From assembly GCA_032158125.1 (NCBI GenBank), contig JASKOT010000016.1, positions 124,001 to 188,000 on the forward strand: a DNA stretch of 64,000 nt. Reading direction: 5' to 3'. This stretch comes from Papiliotrema nemorosa (taxonomy: Eukaryota > Basidiomycota > Tremellomycetes > Tremellales > Rhynchogastremaceae). The position numbers and the translations under genes were made by a program. How positions within the stretch are numbered: position 1 is the stretch's first letter; each line of letters starts with the position of its first letter. A model generated the notes under the pieces. That model was given only the letters and a program-made list of their open reading frames with translations. It was not told where the DNA came from and searched no databases. Positions 23,446-34,514 of this stretch are shown piece by piece.

Positions 23446-24637
23446 ATGGCAGGTGAGCGGTCTATACGAAGAATGAGATGGTCTTATGCTTATCCCAGAC
23501 TACAGGGCGATATTAGAAGAGGAGTTCGAGGTGATTTCAACCTTCCCGATGGCTCACAAGTCGAGCTGAACAACTTTAGGTGCTAGAATCTATCTTCCCC
23601 GACGAATTGGAGAGTGAGTACCTCCCTATCGATTGGCCAATTATAGAGCTGATACTTTGCAGAAGTCTCTGATACGCAAGTCAAAATCCGTGTGGAGCCT
23701 GACGAGCCCTCGACGTCTTATCCCCGTTAGTCCAGTGCCGATCAACTCCCCGACTGACGATTTCAGTCACGCTCAAGTTGGTAGTCACATATCCGGAGAC
23801 ATATCCAGATGTCATACCGGAGCTTGAATTTGAGACACTAGAAGATGAAGAAGACGAAGATGAAGAGGAGGATGAGGAGGCACTGGGGACTGGAGAGTTG
23901 ACGGAAGAAGAGTCCGAAAGGGTGATTGCGTCCTTGAATGCTATTGTAAGCTTTCGCACTCTTCTCTTCTTCTGAGCCTCAATTCATGTATAGGGCGAGG
24001 AGAGTTTAGGGATGGCCATGACGTTTACAATAGCATCAGCGGCCAGAGAAGCATTATCAGCCGTCATAGCGGATAGAATACGGAAAGAGAAAGAAGAGGA
24101 CGATAGGAAGGCCAGAGCGTATGAAGAGGTCTGTATGGTCATTCGCTGTACTTCAGGGATGCTGACGTATAGGCTGAAGCGGCTAGGACACGCGGGACGC
24201 CGATTACGCTCCCTAACTTTAATCAATGGCGGAAGAGTTATATGGCAGAGCTCAAAGCGAAGCGGGATCGAGAAGAGGAAGAACGGGTCAAGGCGATGAC
24301 TCCAAAGGAGCGGGAAGATTACAAGAAGAAGAGGGATAGACCGACCGGTGAGTCTGCTTCCCGAAACGTCCTCCCCACACTGCTCGGCCGACGTCCAAAT
24401 CTACGAGTCTTTTCAGGCTCTTTTGGATTGCTCTGGCTGATAACATCAGGGAAGAAGCTGTTTGAGACTACAAAGTCATTGGCAACATCCGACGAGGCGC
24501 TGTACGAGGAAGGTGGAGTGGCCGTGGACATGTCGCAATATTCGCGTGAGGAGCGAGAAGCCGAGAGGCGCAGAGAAGAGGAAGAGGAAGAGAAGAGGAG
24601 ACAAGGGTTGCTTAATGATGGGAACATCAGTGATTAG
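23446..24637 (+). CDS. GIR2: RWD-domain protein, GIR2/RWDD1 family
   Basis: Cytosolic RWD-domain protein; yeast Gir2 binds the Gcn1 and Rbg2 translation factors and dampens Gcn2 activation. ATG 23446 begins a 7-base exon (M-A-D split by intron 23453-23498). Splicing then gives 'DYRAILEEEFEVLESIFPDE', 'KVSDTQVKIRVEPDEP' and 'LTLKLVVTYPETYPDVIPEL', the RWD fold with its YPxxxP turn, within the first ~90 residues. An acidic insert (EDEEDEDEEEDEE) follows, then a long charged helical C-terminus ('REEEERVKAMTPKERE', 'SREEREAERRREEEEEE') as in Gir2/RWDD1. At least six short introns. The pairing with eIF2B delta (also in the GCN pathway) in one window is probably coincidental. Confidence 0.88.
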
Positions 24638-25057
24638 TGATCGACGCTTTGCACGTTGGGAGATGCACCTGCCCTCTCTGTCGAGTCTCTGGCGTCAAGA
24701 AGGAGGTCTCGAAGCATACTTTTCGAGTGTCAAGAGGCGCGAGTAGATTGACCCGGTTGTCATTTGTCAGAAGTAGCTCCGGCCTCGCCGGGATGCTTCG
24801 CTGACAGCGATCTTCTGTGCCCGATGGTCTATACGCGGTGAGGAGCATCGCTACACGTAATTAGGCATGCTCATGGGCTACCATCTCATATGCCCATGAG
24901 CTACAATAGGCAGTGTCCAGTTTCCGATTTTGTCGGAACGAGTCTTCTTCGGCTATTTCAAAATTCCCGGTAGACCAAGCACCCAGCACCCAGTCTTGGT
25001 CAACCACACCTCTCTCATCTTCATACACTCGTACACGATCAGTAGACAGGGCTCAGT
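24638..25057. other. Tandem intergenic spacer, GIR2 / thioesterase
   Basis: 420 bp with no gene seen. It holds the GIR2 3' UTR and a CT-rich leader before the thioesterase ATG. Confidence 0.6.
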
Positions 25058-25881
25058 ATGCCAAAAGCGACCAAAGAGCAAGATGAGTTGTTCCAAACGA
25101 TAACGGATCAAGCGACGTATAAGCTTCATGTGTCAAATCCGGCAAATCAGTTGAAGGTCATCGAGATGGACGAGGTACCTGAATTGGATTCTTCTGGTAG
25201 ACGGAAATACGAGGGGTTCAAGATGGTTTGGGAGGCCACAATAGACCCAGGTGAGGATATGAATACCAGATCAAGTTTATCAGACTGAGATGTAGAATGG
25301 ACGAATTTGGTGGGTGGGTTGCATGGAGCTGCATCCGCTTGGATTGTAGATACGTGAGTACGAGCTGTCGAGCTAGACATCCATTCCATCTTTTGAGACT
25401 GGTCATTTCTGTCACCCTGGGTGTGCTCTTGGGGCTCTAGACATATGTTCGGTTCTTCAGGCATGACATGATCGAAATGAGCTGATACCTAGATGCACTT
25501 CAGCGACCATCGTGCCCCTCACCACCGAGACGTTCTGGGGTCCACCAATGTTAGCTGGCGTGTCGCTTAATATAAATACAGACTATTACAACCCAGCTTT
25601 TGCGTGCGCTTAGTTCCATCCTAGACCCATTTCATCCATCTCCCTGGGAGGCTGATCCCAGAGGGACAAGGATAAGGGTCGTATGCGAGATTACGCGACT
25701 CAGCGCTTCATTAGCCAACATCTCTTGCGAGGTACGTCTTTGATCGCCCCTCTACATTCTTCCTCAATCAGAATCAGACCATCAGCTCATGCCTCAGATC
25801 AGTGACTTCGACACTGGGAAGCTATTCTGCCGCGGCACGCACCTGAAAATGTGGAAACCTGCCCCAAGGGCAAAGTTGTAG
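25058..25881 (+). CDS. Hotdog-fold acyl-CoA thioesterase (4HBT family, ACOT13/Them4-like)
   Basis: Five exons (25058-25250, 25296-25353, 25493-25603, 25662-25731, 25798-25881) give 171 residues, a normal single-hotdog size. The spliced core reads 'EWTNLVGGLHGAASAWIVDT' (with the conserved HG of the thioesterase helix), 'CTSATIVPLTTETFWGPPML', 'AGVSLNINTDYYNPAFAGTR', 'VVCEITRLSASLANISCE' and ends 'GKLFCRGTHLKMWKP'. These are typical fungal PaaI/4HBT-type proteins that hydrolyse acyl-CoA thioesters; the exact substrate is unknown. No targeting signal is evident (starts MPKATKEQDE). Intron 2 (25354-25492, 139 bp) is the longest in the gene. Tail-to-tail with PMA1. Confidence 0.88.
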
Positions 25882-26094
25882 ATGGACATTGACCAGCTTT
25901 CCCATTGCATGTGTAGTGGTTGTGGACGATATTATCATACATCTTGGCATCGATACAGTGTAAGAGTAATTATGGCGCGTTTCAATGAGTATGAGTTTGA
26001 ATACAGTCAAGTCCCGCAGCATTATCCTTCCCCGTCATCCTCCTCACTCGCACCATGCTCGCTCAAGCTTGATTACTCGAGCATCGTCCATTGA

Positions 26095-29000
26095 TCAATC
26101 GTGACGATCGACCCAAGTATGATCACTCGAGCTCGAATCGTCCTTCATATGCGGTCCATCGTCCTTGTCCTTGTCCTTCTTGGCTTCCTCGCTCCTTCCC
26201 TGACCATGATCATCGCTCATAGTCTTATCGCCCTCTGCGGCCGCTCCACCTACTTCCGCCTTGTCTTTACCCTTGGTATCCCCATCGCCCTCCTTGGCAT
26301 TCTTCCCTTTCTCTCCGTCCTTTTTATCCTTTTTGTCTTTCGACCCTTTAGTCTTGTGGTCGTCTGTACCCTTTGGCTTGTGGTCGTTCGTGTCGGTGTT
26401 GGCACCCTGTTTGGCCGATTCAGGAGCGAATCGGTAATACGAGCCATTGTGGTCGGTCTCGTGTACGATGGTAAGCCTTTGCAGATCCGTCAAGAAGTTT
26501 TCCAGCTTTTCATTCTTCTTCGACCTAGTCTTTCGACCAATATTATCCAACCAAGACAGCTTGTTCAGGACGAGATCTGTGTATCAGGTGGTATCCCGGT
26601 GCTTGCAGCTGAGGACACTCACAGACGAGAAGAATGACAATGGTCACTCCAAAGGAGTAGAGCCAGATTTTGACAACCGTAACGATGTCCACCCATCCAC
26701 CATGCTCGACTGCAGGTCCGGAAATCCATCCAAAGAGGGCAAAGATACTAGCGAGGATGTCGACACCAAGCACAGCACCTACGAGCTGCCACGAAGGCCA
26801 TACATTAGGTGTTCCTCGCTCTTGCGCCAACCGAGTGATGACTATCAATCAGCCTCAAAGATTTGAGTCGTGGTGCGGACTAACAGATAACCCAAGACTC
26901 GGTCAAAGCCACCTCGAGGAACAAGATCTCTTGTACACTTCCGAACCTCTGGATAATACCTCCGTTCTCGAGGTATAGCGTCCCTCGGATGATCCAAGTT
27001 CCAGCAGCAAGTAGCAAGCCCATGATGGTAGAGATGATCCAGACTTTAGGTAATTGCCATTCGACGGGTGTGCGTGCGTAAGGTGCCCGATCGTATGCGA
27101 TTGCAATGGTCGCTACATCGGCGAAAATGGCCAAGAATCTAACCGTCAAATTCTCCTCCGTTATCACCTCTGAACGACTCACACGATGAGGTCAACCCGA
27201 ATCGTCTCATTCTTGATCAAGATGGACAGCATCAGGTACACCTGCAGATGTACACAAAGTGCGATACTGAATCTGTCAGCGATTCCATGGACTCCCGCCG
27301 GTCCTTCTATCAACGCACCGGTAAATGATATAAGCCTTCATTCGGTGGAAAATCTGTCGAGCAACTTTGATAGCCGTAATAATCGTGCTCAATCCCTCGT
27401 CGAGGAACACCACGTCGGCCGCCGTTCGAGCAGCATCCGAAGCTCCTTCAACAGCGATTCCACAATCTGCCTTCTTGAGGGATGGGGCATCATTGACACC
27501 GTCTCCCGTCATAGCTGTCAAATGGCCTCGTTCTTGGAGCAGATTGACCACCTGATATTTGTGTTCTGGAAAGACTTCAGCAAAACCATCTGCGTGCTCG
27601 CAGAAGTCTCGGATGTCGCTCTGACCGTCAGGCTTTGTCTCTGGAACGTGAAGGAGACGTACACCTGACATGCCACCACCAATGAGCTTCTCGGAGTCGT
27701 ACACATTTGTGTTTAGCCCCAGTTGCTTGCAAGTCTCTCGAGCGATAGCAACAGCGTCACCTGTAAGCATCTAACATGAGCAAATTCGATGTTCCAGAAC
27801 GTTAAGCACAAACCTTGACTGAGATGCCCAGATCATGAGCTTCGTTGATAGTCTGCCAGGTGAGCGGGTGATCTAATCATAAGATGTCCACAGCGCACCT
27901 GTCTTGTATCCGCTCGAGGAGGGTCGAACATGCAAAGCATACCCAACAACTCCCACTCCTTGCCCTCTTCCTTGACAGCCACACCCAGCGACCTGAAACC
28001 CCTTGCGGCAAAATTCTGACTTTGCGCTCTGTATTCTGTCACGGTGTCCTTGTCGAATTGAGTCAATTTGAGGATAGCGTTCGGAGCTCCTTTAGCACAG
28101 GTAAACTTTTTGCCTTCTTTCTCTACCTCCGCCGTGATTCTTTTACTGACCGGATCGAAGGGGGTGAATTTGTGTGTCTTCCAGCCGCCTTTGAGCATCT
28201 CTTGTGCTTTAGGGTAATCTTTGAGCCCGACAACTGTAACCTTGTCAATCGGGTCGAGGCCTGTGACTTTATGCGAGGAGGCGAGTACGGCGACAGTCAT
28301 GAACCAGTTTGGATCGACATCTGGAGCGATATACGGGTCGTTCAGGGACAACTTGTTGGCGGTCAAAGTACCTGTCTTGTCGGAACAGAGAATATCGACA
28401 CCGGCAAGCGACTCGATGGCGGTGAGTTTTTGTACGATTGCCTTTCGTCGAGCGAGGTAGGCGGCGCCCACAGCCAGAGTGGTGGTCGTTACGACGGGGA
28501 GACCAACAGGCACACCAATGATGAGGAAGATGAGGGCATAAACGAGCAGGTTGTTATCCCTGGGATGGGCAATGGACACACCCCGGAAGAAGCTTCCAAT
28601 CCACACGATAAAGATGAAAAAGACGACGAGTACGAGCAAGCTGATTCGTCAGACATGCGAAGATTTGATCAAGGCACCACAGCTCACGTTGTACCAATGC
28701 CGCCTAGGACAATCTGGAAATGGCCCTTCTCGTTCGAGCCTGTAAGTGAGCTCAGAGAGCCTCGTCGAACAGATCCAACTCACTAGAGACGAGTGAAGCG
28801 GTTCTTCCAACGAACGATTCCTTTGCGGGACAGATCACCACGCCATAACACTTTCCTCGCTTGACACCACAAGTGTAGTACGCCGTATCTCCCAAAAACT
28901 TGTCCACCGCCAAAGACTCTCCGGTGATCGCACTCTGGTCGACCGAACAGACGGACGGACCTTTACTCGGACCATCGTCATCCTCATCATCAGATTGAGA

Positions 29001-30032
29001 ATCGTCCGACTGGTGTTTCTTTTGATTCTTCTCGTTGGTTTCCAAAATCTTCTTGGACTGATGGGTCAGCTAGCTTCCTCGGAGAACATCATTGAAGCCC
29101 ACCTTTGAGCCGTCCTTGTCTTCATAATCACCGATGATCTGCGTATCAATGGTGTTCGTCAAAGTCGCTACTTACCTTTGCGTCCGCGGCAATCGTTTTG
29201 CCTTCTTCCAGAATGAGGATGTCACCCGGCACGAGCTCCCTCGCTTCGATCTCCGTCTCCTTGCCATCTCTCACGACGACGCATTTCAGAGCAATACCGG
29301 CTTTGAGTTGTGCTACGATATCTCCTGCTTGTCTGCCTGTCAGCTATGCTTATCGGGGAGACATTGTGGCTCACTTTTCCTGGTACCAACCTACAACCGC
29401 GTTCATGATCAGGATACCAATGATCACTCCAAAGTCTATCCAATCTTGCAGACCTGCAGCGAGAACTACTGCGATTTCCATGACGTATAAGATGGGACCG
29501 CGGAAGTAGCTCAAGAATTTCAGGAATTGGTTCTCCGATGGACTGACGTTCAGTGCTTGATCGGCGACCTCCAAGCTCACCTTTCGAGTTCATTGTAGCC
29601 AAAGGTTCCTCGTCGCTGCTCGGCATCGCTGGCGGTGAGACCCTTCGTGCGGTCCGTCTCGAGCCATTCGGGGGGTACCTAGCATATTAAGCACATGATC
29701 ATCCCTCTGCATCGGTAAAGTCACCTTCTTGGCCTTGTTGTCCGTCCGGACCTTCTTCCAAGGGGCATACCATACCCGCTTGTACTTTGCATCCTTTTCG
29801 TCATCCTCATCCTCCTCGTTGCCTTTGTGTTTCTGCTTCTCGGCTTGTTCAGCCACATAGCGCAGCAAGACTTCATATTCTTCTCCCTCCCACTCTGGAA
29901 GCGTCAGACGTTGGATTCACAAGTGACATGTGAGAGCCTACTCTTTTTCTCTTCCTCGTCTTGACGCTGCTTCTCTGCATCTGCATCCCCGTCCTCTGCG
30001 TGCTTGTTCTTCTTCCGGTGGGTCAACGCCAT
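26095..30032 (-). CDS. PMA1: Plasma-membrane H+-ATPase (P-type IIIA)
   Basis: Proton pump that builds the plasma-membrane potential and acidifies the medium. The N-terminus ([14 protein letters not shown]) is highly charged, then '[10 protein letters not shown]' before the first membrane hairpin. Catalytic motifs are all present: actuator 'SAITGES' (about 28,920), phosphorylation motif '[11 protein letters not shown]' (about 28,380), 'KGAPNAIL' in the nucleotide domain, 'FDPPR', 'MLTGD' and hinge 'TGDGVNDAP' (about 27,500). The conserved regulatory end '[10 protein letters not shown]' is followed by an unusually long tail of about 125 residues, extremely rich in Lys, Asp and Gly ('[13 protein letters not shown]', '[11 protein letters not shown]') and ending in Ser/Asp. 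Many short introns. The tail is where fungal PMA1 pumps are phosphorylated and autoinhibited. Confidence 0.93.
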
Positions 30033-31164
30033 CTTGAGTGGAAGATGACTCTGTGGTGTGAGCAATCCTGTGAAGGACACCAGGGAGGCTCACCTGTAAG
30101 ATAGTCGTGACAAAGAGACTTTGTCAAGTCGCAATAGAGGTGAGAGAAGAGAAAGTCAAAGTAGGGATGAGGAAATTGCCCTAGGATAGGTAAATGACCT
30201 CACGATTCTCGCTGACAATGTCGGGCTGCGCGGAGAATCAACGCTATACCTCGTGGAGTGCCTTGGTGATTACCGAATGACTTAGGGTAGCAGGTCTCTC
30301 GAGGTCGGAAACGGGTTGTGTGGTCGACAGATGCAAGGCATTCAAAGCCCGGCAGACAGGACCACAGAAGTGCATCCTCTCATTACCACCTTGTTACATC
30401 TGGCTCTCCCTTTGCGAATTTGTCGAGCACCTGAACAGCGACATCAGGTAGATCCCCCACTGGAATCTTACCGGCAACAGTCTCGTGCCGAGTGATGTCG
30501 CCTCTGCCCTTCCGCCTCGACGTGTCTGTTTCCGGGAATCTACTCTTTGCACCGAAATACGTCATGAACCGTGGTATGTATGCTCAAAATAGAACACTTA
30601 TAATCGCAGTGTTCAGCTGACAGAACTGGTGGCTGACGTCAAAGGTCGGGCGGGATTGACCGATAGACTGAGCTTCGTGGCACTTTCCATCAGGATGGTT
30701 CTCCGTTACAGCAATCTCGCCGCGTGGATGCATTAGCCAGAAGAGCAAGGCTTCAACATACACGCGCCCTTTGGCAGTGTTCTAAAGAAGGCCTCTCTGC
30801 CCCTTCTATCATTTCTCATTGTCCAAAGACTGCCATGACGCCGGCATTGACGTACCTCAAGCGTCGACCATACGCGGCTTCGTGGCAGATGTAACCTGTC
30901 GTTACAGATCCTTTGTTTGTCGAGCGGGTTTCACCGTCTTGGTCTGGAATATGGGGATTAGGGTGCTTCCACAGCAGCAGAAGAGTTCTTGTACTTCTCT
31001 AACGAAGCCTCGCTGTAAATTGCAGAGCTTCACCCACGCAGGTATAAAGCTCTAACATCCCATGAGTCGACGTGCGTGTTACTCTACGCTTGGCCCACAT
31101 GCGCAGCACAGCAACGCTACTTCGATCTGGCTCCGGTGCGGTCCGCTCATCTCTCGGAGTCATC
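30033..31164. other. PMA1 upstream region and promoter of the 31-kb gene
   Basis: About 1.1 kb of divergent non-coding sequence, long for this window, which suits a highly expressed pump gene. A TGACGTCA palindrome lies at 30634-30641. A TATAAA at 31043-31048 faces the gene at 31165. Short open frames here (for example 30383-30565 minus) have no support. Confidence 0.55.
31043..31048 (+). promoter_or_regulatory. TATA box
   Basis: TATAAA about 117 bp before the ATG at 31165. The spacing resembles the TATA boxes of the HDEL-family genes further right. Confidence 0.5.
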
Positions 31165-31755
31165 ATGCCCAACAGCTCAGCTGCCCTGTCCCAGAACTCA
31201 ACCCAAGCAAGCAAGCGATACATCGCACTAAAGCTTCCCTCGGACATGACAGTGACGACCGGTGTTCAGTCCGCCGAGGATATCGAATGGTCCATCAAGA
31301 TCAAGGACAAGGGGAAAACAATGACAGCTTGGTTCTCCTCCCCGATGACCGTGACAGTCACCTTGCCTCCAACGTATGGCCCTTCAGTCCCTGTGCGTCA
31401 AGTACAGAAAAGCTTAGGCTATGCAGCCTCGATGATAGGCTGACATTTTCCAGTTTGACATCAAGGTGAACCGGCTCCCCGAGTGGCAGGGGACTGTGTT
31501 CCGGTTGTATCCTCAATCCATCGGTGTGTCCACTGTCAATCAACCCTCTACGGTGAGCTCGGAGCCAGTTGCATCTCTTAGACTTCGCTGAGATGTTTTA
31601 TACAGGAGGAGCTATTCAAACAGCCAGACGCCATGATTCGTTTCGACGATTTGGCCGATGGAATGCCCTTGCATGTTGACGAAGCGGAGAGCGTGACGCT
31701 GACTTGCTCCATCTCCCCGTGTCACGACGAGTCCGGAGTGGCGCAGGAAGACTGA
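31165..31755 (+). CDS. Small protein of unknown function, paralogue of the gene at 32.2 kb
   Basis: Three exons in phase 0 (31165-31392, 31454-31552, 31606-31755), 158 residues from MPNSSAAL. No family recognised and no signal peptide. Beta-rich pattern: 'MTAWFSSPMTVTVTLPP', 'VPFDIKVNRL', 'FRLYPQSI', 'PDAMIRFDDLADGM', 'SVTLTCSISPC'. It is related to the next gene: both place intron 1 right after a V-P and resume with F-[DE]-I-x-V, and both have a P-D-x-[MV]-I-x-x-D-D-L-x-x-G block. An in-frame ATG at 31072 would add 31 basic residues, but the TATA box at 31043 makes that part likely leader. Confidence 0.6.
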
Positions 31756-32159
31756 AAGAGCGATGTTTGCGGGTTGTAATGGCGACACGGGGAGAGGATG
31801 GGATTGAAGCTAGTCTTGCATGATATCTTGGATTCGAACGAGAGTGATCGATTGACGGCGGTATATAATGTGTTATGCTGTTTCATGAAACTCCTGTTCG
31901 AGCAGCGTCCCGCTTCTCAAATCCTTTATCACCACCTGGTAGGGCCCTACCAGTTTTCACCCCGACTCATTGCAGGGTCGATATGAAAGGAGGGACGAGG
32001 GAAGTTTCCCAAAGACAGCATCGAGACTGCAACAAGTCAGATCAGCATATACATACATAAGAGCTGGTATAAGACCGACTCGACTTACTTGACGCCCGCT
32101 TTACTGTACCTCACTGGTCGTCAGCATCTCGGATAACCTGACAACACAGCCCCACTTTA
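31756..32159. other. Spacer between the two small paralogues
   Basis: 404 bp with no gene seen; holds the 3' UTR of the first gene and the promoter of the second. Confidence 0.5.
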
Positions 32160-32703
32160 ATGTCTGGGACCGACAGAAGGGCTCCTCCGCCGTCTCTGAC
32201 AATCTACTTTCCCTCCTCACTGCCCAATTGCATTGGGAAGGAGCTCTCCTCTGAATCACCGTGGAAGTCTTCCGAACGCAATAGCCAGGCTTCCCTGACC
32301 ATCGTTTTGGCCACCTCACGGTCAACGCGCCTGAATCTGTTTGTTGATTCAGCTGGCATTGCCGTGCCTGTAAGTCCAGTCGCATCGATGGCAACAACGG
32401 CGTGTCGCTCATGATTCGCAGTTCGAGATCTCTGTGGAAGAAAGACTCCTTCACCCCACATCCATTCTCCAAGTCAGATCGGACAGAATCAACTTCTATA
32501 GAACTGTAAGTCATCCACGAATGTTTATGACGGCTCAGTCCATATCTGCGGTACCGGACAGTGTTATCTCGCGAGACGATTTGTTGTCAGGACGAAAGTG
32601 GTATCCTGATCATCCGACAACCATAAGCGTTGTGCGCGCGACCACTGAGATTGCTATCTCAGAGCACGACCGGTCGGGATCGGTGCTTTCCAGCGCTCCA
32701 TAG
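32160..32703 (+). CDS. Small protein of unknown function, paralogue of the gene at 31.2 kb
   Basis: Two exons (32160-32369 and 32422-32703), 163 residues; an optional in-frame 33-bp intron (32506-32538) would shorten it and better match its neighbour's three-exon layout. Features are 'ASLTIVLATSRSTRLNLFVD', 'VPFEISVEERLL' and 'PDSVISRDDLLSGR'. No signal peptide or cysteine pattern. Sequence identity with the 31-kb gene is low outside the two shared blocks, so this is an old or fast-evolving duplication. No function can be assigned. Confidence 0.55.
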
Positions 32704-32955
32704 AGACAGGTCGAATGGGATACATACATGGCAAATTGGGAGGGATGTGGCGACGTAATAGATATGCTAGAATCGTCGATGCTGGTCCTTTGACATCTGA
32801 AACGTCAACTTGCTGGTGGGTGAGAGAATGAGGCTCCAATCGGACTATCGGATGACGACCGTTTCCTCCGATGCATTCTCAGAACAGACTTCTCCTGTCG
32901 TCTGACATTTCATCAACTTTTAACTCTCACCACCAATCAGCATTTCCACACCATC

Positions 32956-33619
32956 ATGGTCAAGCCTGCTTCCCTGCTCGGAATCGCATCTACCGTTTCG
33001 GCGGTCAACGATTCTACCGCAGGTGAGGAATTGAGGGCAACCAGATCATCCCTGGTAGACTGTATGAAGCTCGACACTGCAGGTAGTCAATTTCCGATAC
33101 ACCACATGTTCGTCACTGTCCGATCACCCTCTGGACCCTCGGCACACTCGAAACAGACTCACCCGGATGAGGTTGGAGATGGCTCTTGGTGTTTTACCAA
33201 GACTGGGCACAATCCCGTGACATTCTATGATGCAGACGGGACTGAGATCCCCGTGAGTCACATTCTTCTTTACCAGTAACAGATGCACTGAATCGTTAGT
33301 GCCTCATCACCGTGACTGGACAGCCTGATCATCACCAGATCACGCTCGTCAATATCGATGGGAATGTCCTTGTGGAGAGTTATGGATATCCTCGACCTGC
33401 GCCATCAGATGTGAGTCCCTCGATGTTCGTCAAGATGATATAGCGTAGAGCCTGTTGACGTGTCAGTACATTCCATCGGAATACCATGCCAAGCGCCCTG
33501 TGAGTGATCTGTCAAACAAAGGCGGAGTACTGTGGACGGATAAAAGTCGTAAGGTCGGAGTGACTTGTTCATCGGGATCTGTTATCTCTCTGGTATTTGA
33601 GGAGAAGAGCGAGTTGTAA
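32956..33619 (+). CDS. Small secreted cysteine protein, probable divergent member of the HDEL family
   Basis: Three phase-0 exons (32956-33252, 33300-33410, 33467-33619), 186 residues. The N-terminus (MVKPASLLGIASTVSAV) looks like a signal peptide. Four cysteines at about 36, 79, 100 and 170. The layout copies the 42-46 kb family: signal peptide; a Cys about ten residues after it; then G-x-x-C...'DADGT' at the end of exon 1; a short middle exon (111 nt here, 108 there) opening with a Cys and containing D-G-N-V; then a charged third exon. It ends KSEL rather than HDEL, which is not a standard retrieval signal. Sequence identity is weak, so the relation rests mainly on gene structure. Confidence 0.55.
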
Positions 33620-34514
33620 GGGGCACAGGATATCGGTCGAATTGTTGTGTATAGCGCCATGGATCAAAGAGACGGCGACATGTCGATGCAGCCGTCGAGC
33701 ATTTGCCGCGCAGAAGCAGTATCAATAGTCTGAACAAGATACACACCTCTGATTCACAAAGTACCTCGAGATAGAAGAGGCGCGACCTCCAACTGTCTCG
33801 CTTCGATCAAAGCGAATCGAAGTGCAAACCGACCGCATGCATTCTCGCGCTCCGGATTGACCGGTCCATATTGCAGGCTGATCAGGATTCTACCGCGACA
33901 TTTGTTGGATGATTCTCGATCTGACAGAAAGATCAAACAGGATTCGTCCACCAAAACCCCTCAAAAAGTCGATCCGATTGATACGGTATGATGAGAATGA
34001 GAAAACCATGCTGAACCGGTGAAATTTCCCCGAAGAGACCTACCTACCTGAACATGGAAATCACGACGCGTGAGAAATATCCCTCATGTCCATATGATAC
34101 GCTCGCTTTGCTTCGTTTCGCCCCCCCTCTCGTACATCGATCGAGGGGTGTGAAAAGCAGTACAAGTAGTATGAGGGAATTGTCTTTCCACACTATGCAT
34201 GAGGAAATCAGGAGTAAATAAAGCTCCCGTCGAGATGAAATCCCTCATAGCACTGGGATGTGGGACCCGCTTGAATTGAGAAATTCGAAAACTGCCCAGC
34301 GTGGCGTAACGGTCTATTTCCGTCTTGCCAGCCAAAATATATCCCTCAACCAGATCAGACGCGATTTCATTGATCGGAGGGTGAGTACCTCCGGTCGGTG
34401 CATTGCATTTTGTTCCCATCTTTGAGGCTCACTGCGTACATACAAAAGGTGACTGAAGATCGGTGTCTAAATGTATTTTTCTTTCCCCTCTGTATTGCTT
34501 TTGGCGCGTTCAAG
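33620..34514. other. Intergenic region upstream of the P-type IIC ATPase
   Basis: 895 bp with no convincing gene. A 111-codon minus-strand frame (34084-34419) has no recognisable similarity and lies in the ATPase promoter. Confidence 0.5.

Noticed and set aside
26101..26637. 178-codon hydrophobic plus-strand frame that looks like a membrane protein
   Set aside because: It is the reverse complement of the Lys/Asp-rich PMA1 tail (AAG/GAC read backwards as Leu/Val), so the hydrophobicity is an artefact.
27884..28786. 300-codon plus-strand frame antisense to PMA1
   Set aside because: Exactly overlays conserved P-type ATPase coding sequence; its composition is the shadow of the sense frame.
33608..33619. 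Terminal KSEL of the 33-kb protein as an ER retrieval signal
   Set aside because: Position 2 should be acidic or His-like partner to D/E; KSEL is not an accepted fungal signal, so I did not call it one.
34084..34419. 111-codon minus-strand frame between the 33-kb gene and the ATPase
   Set aside because: No similarity, no splice pattern, and it occupies the likely ATPase promoter.
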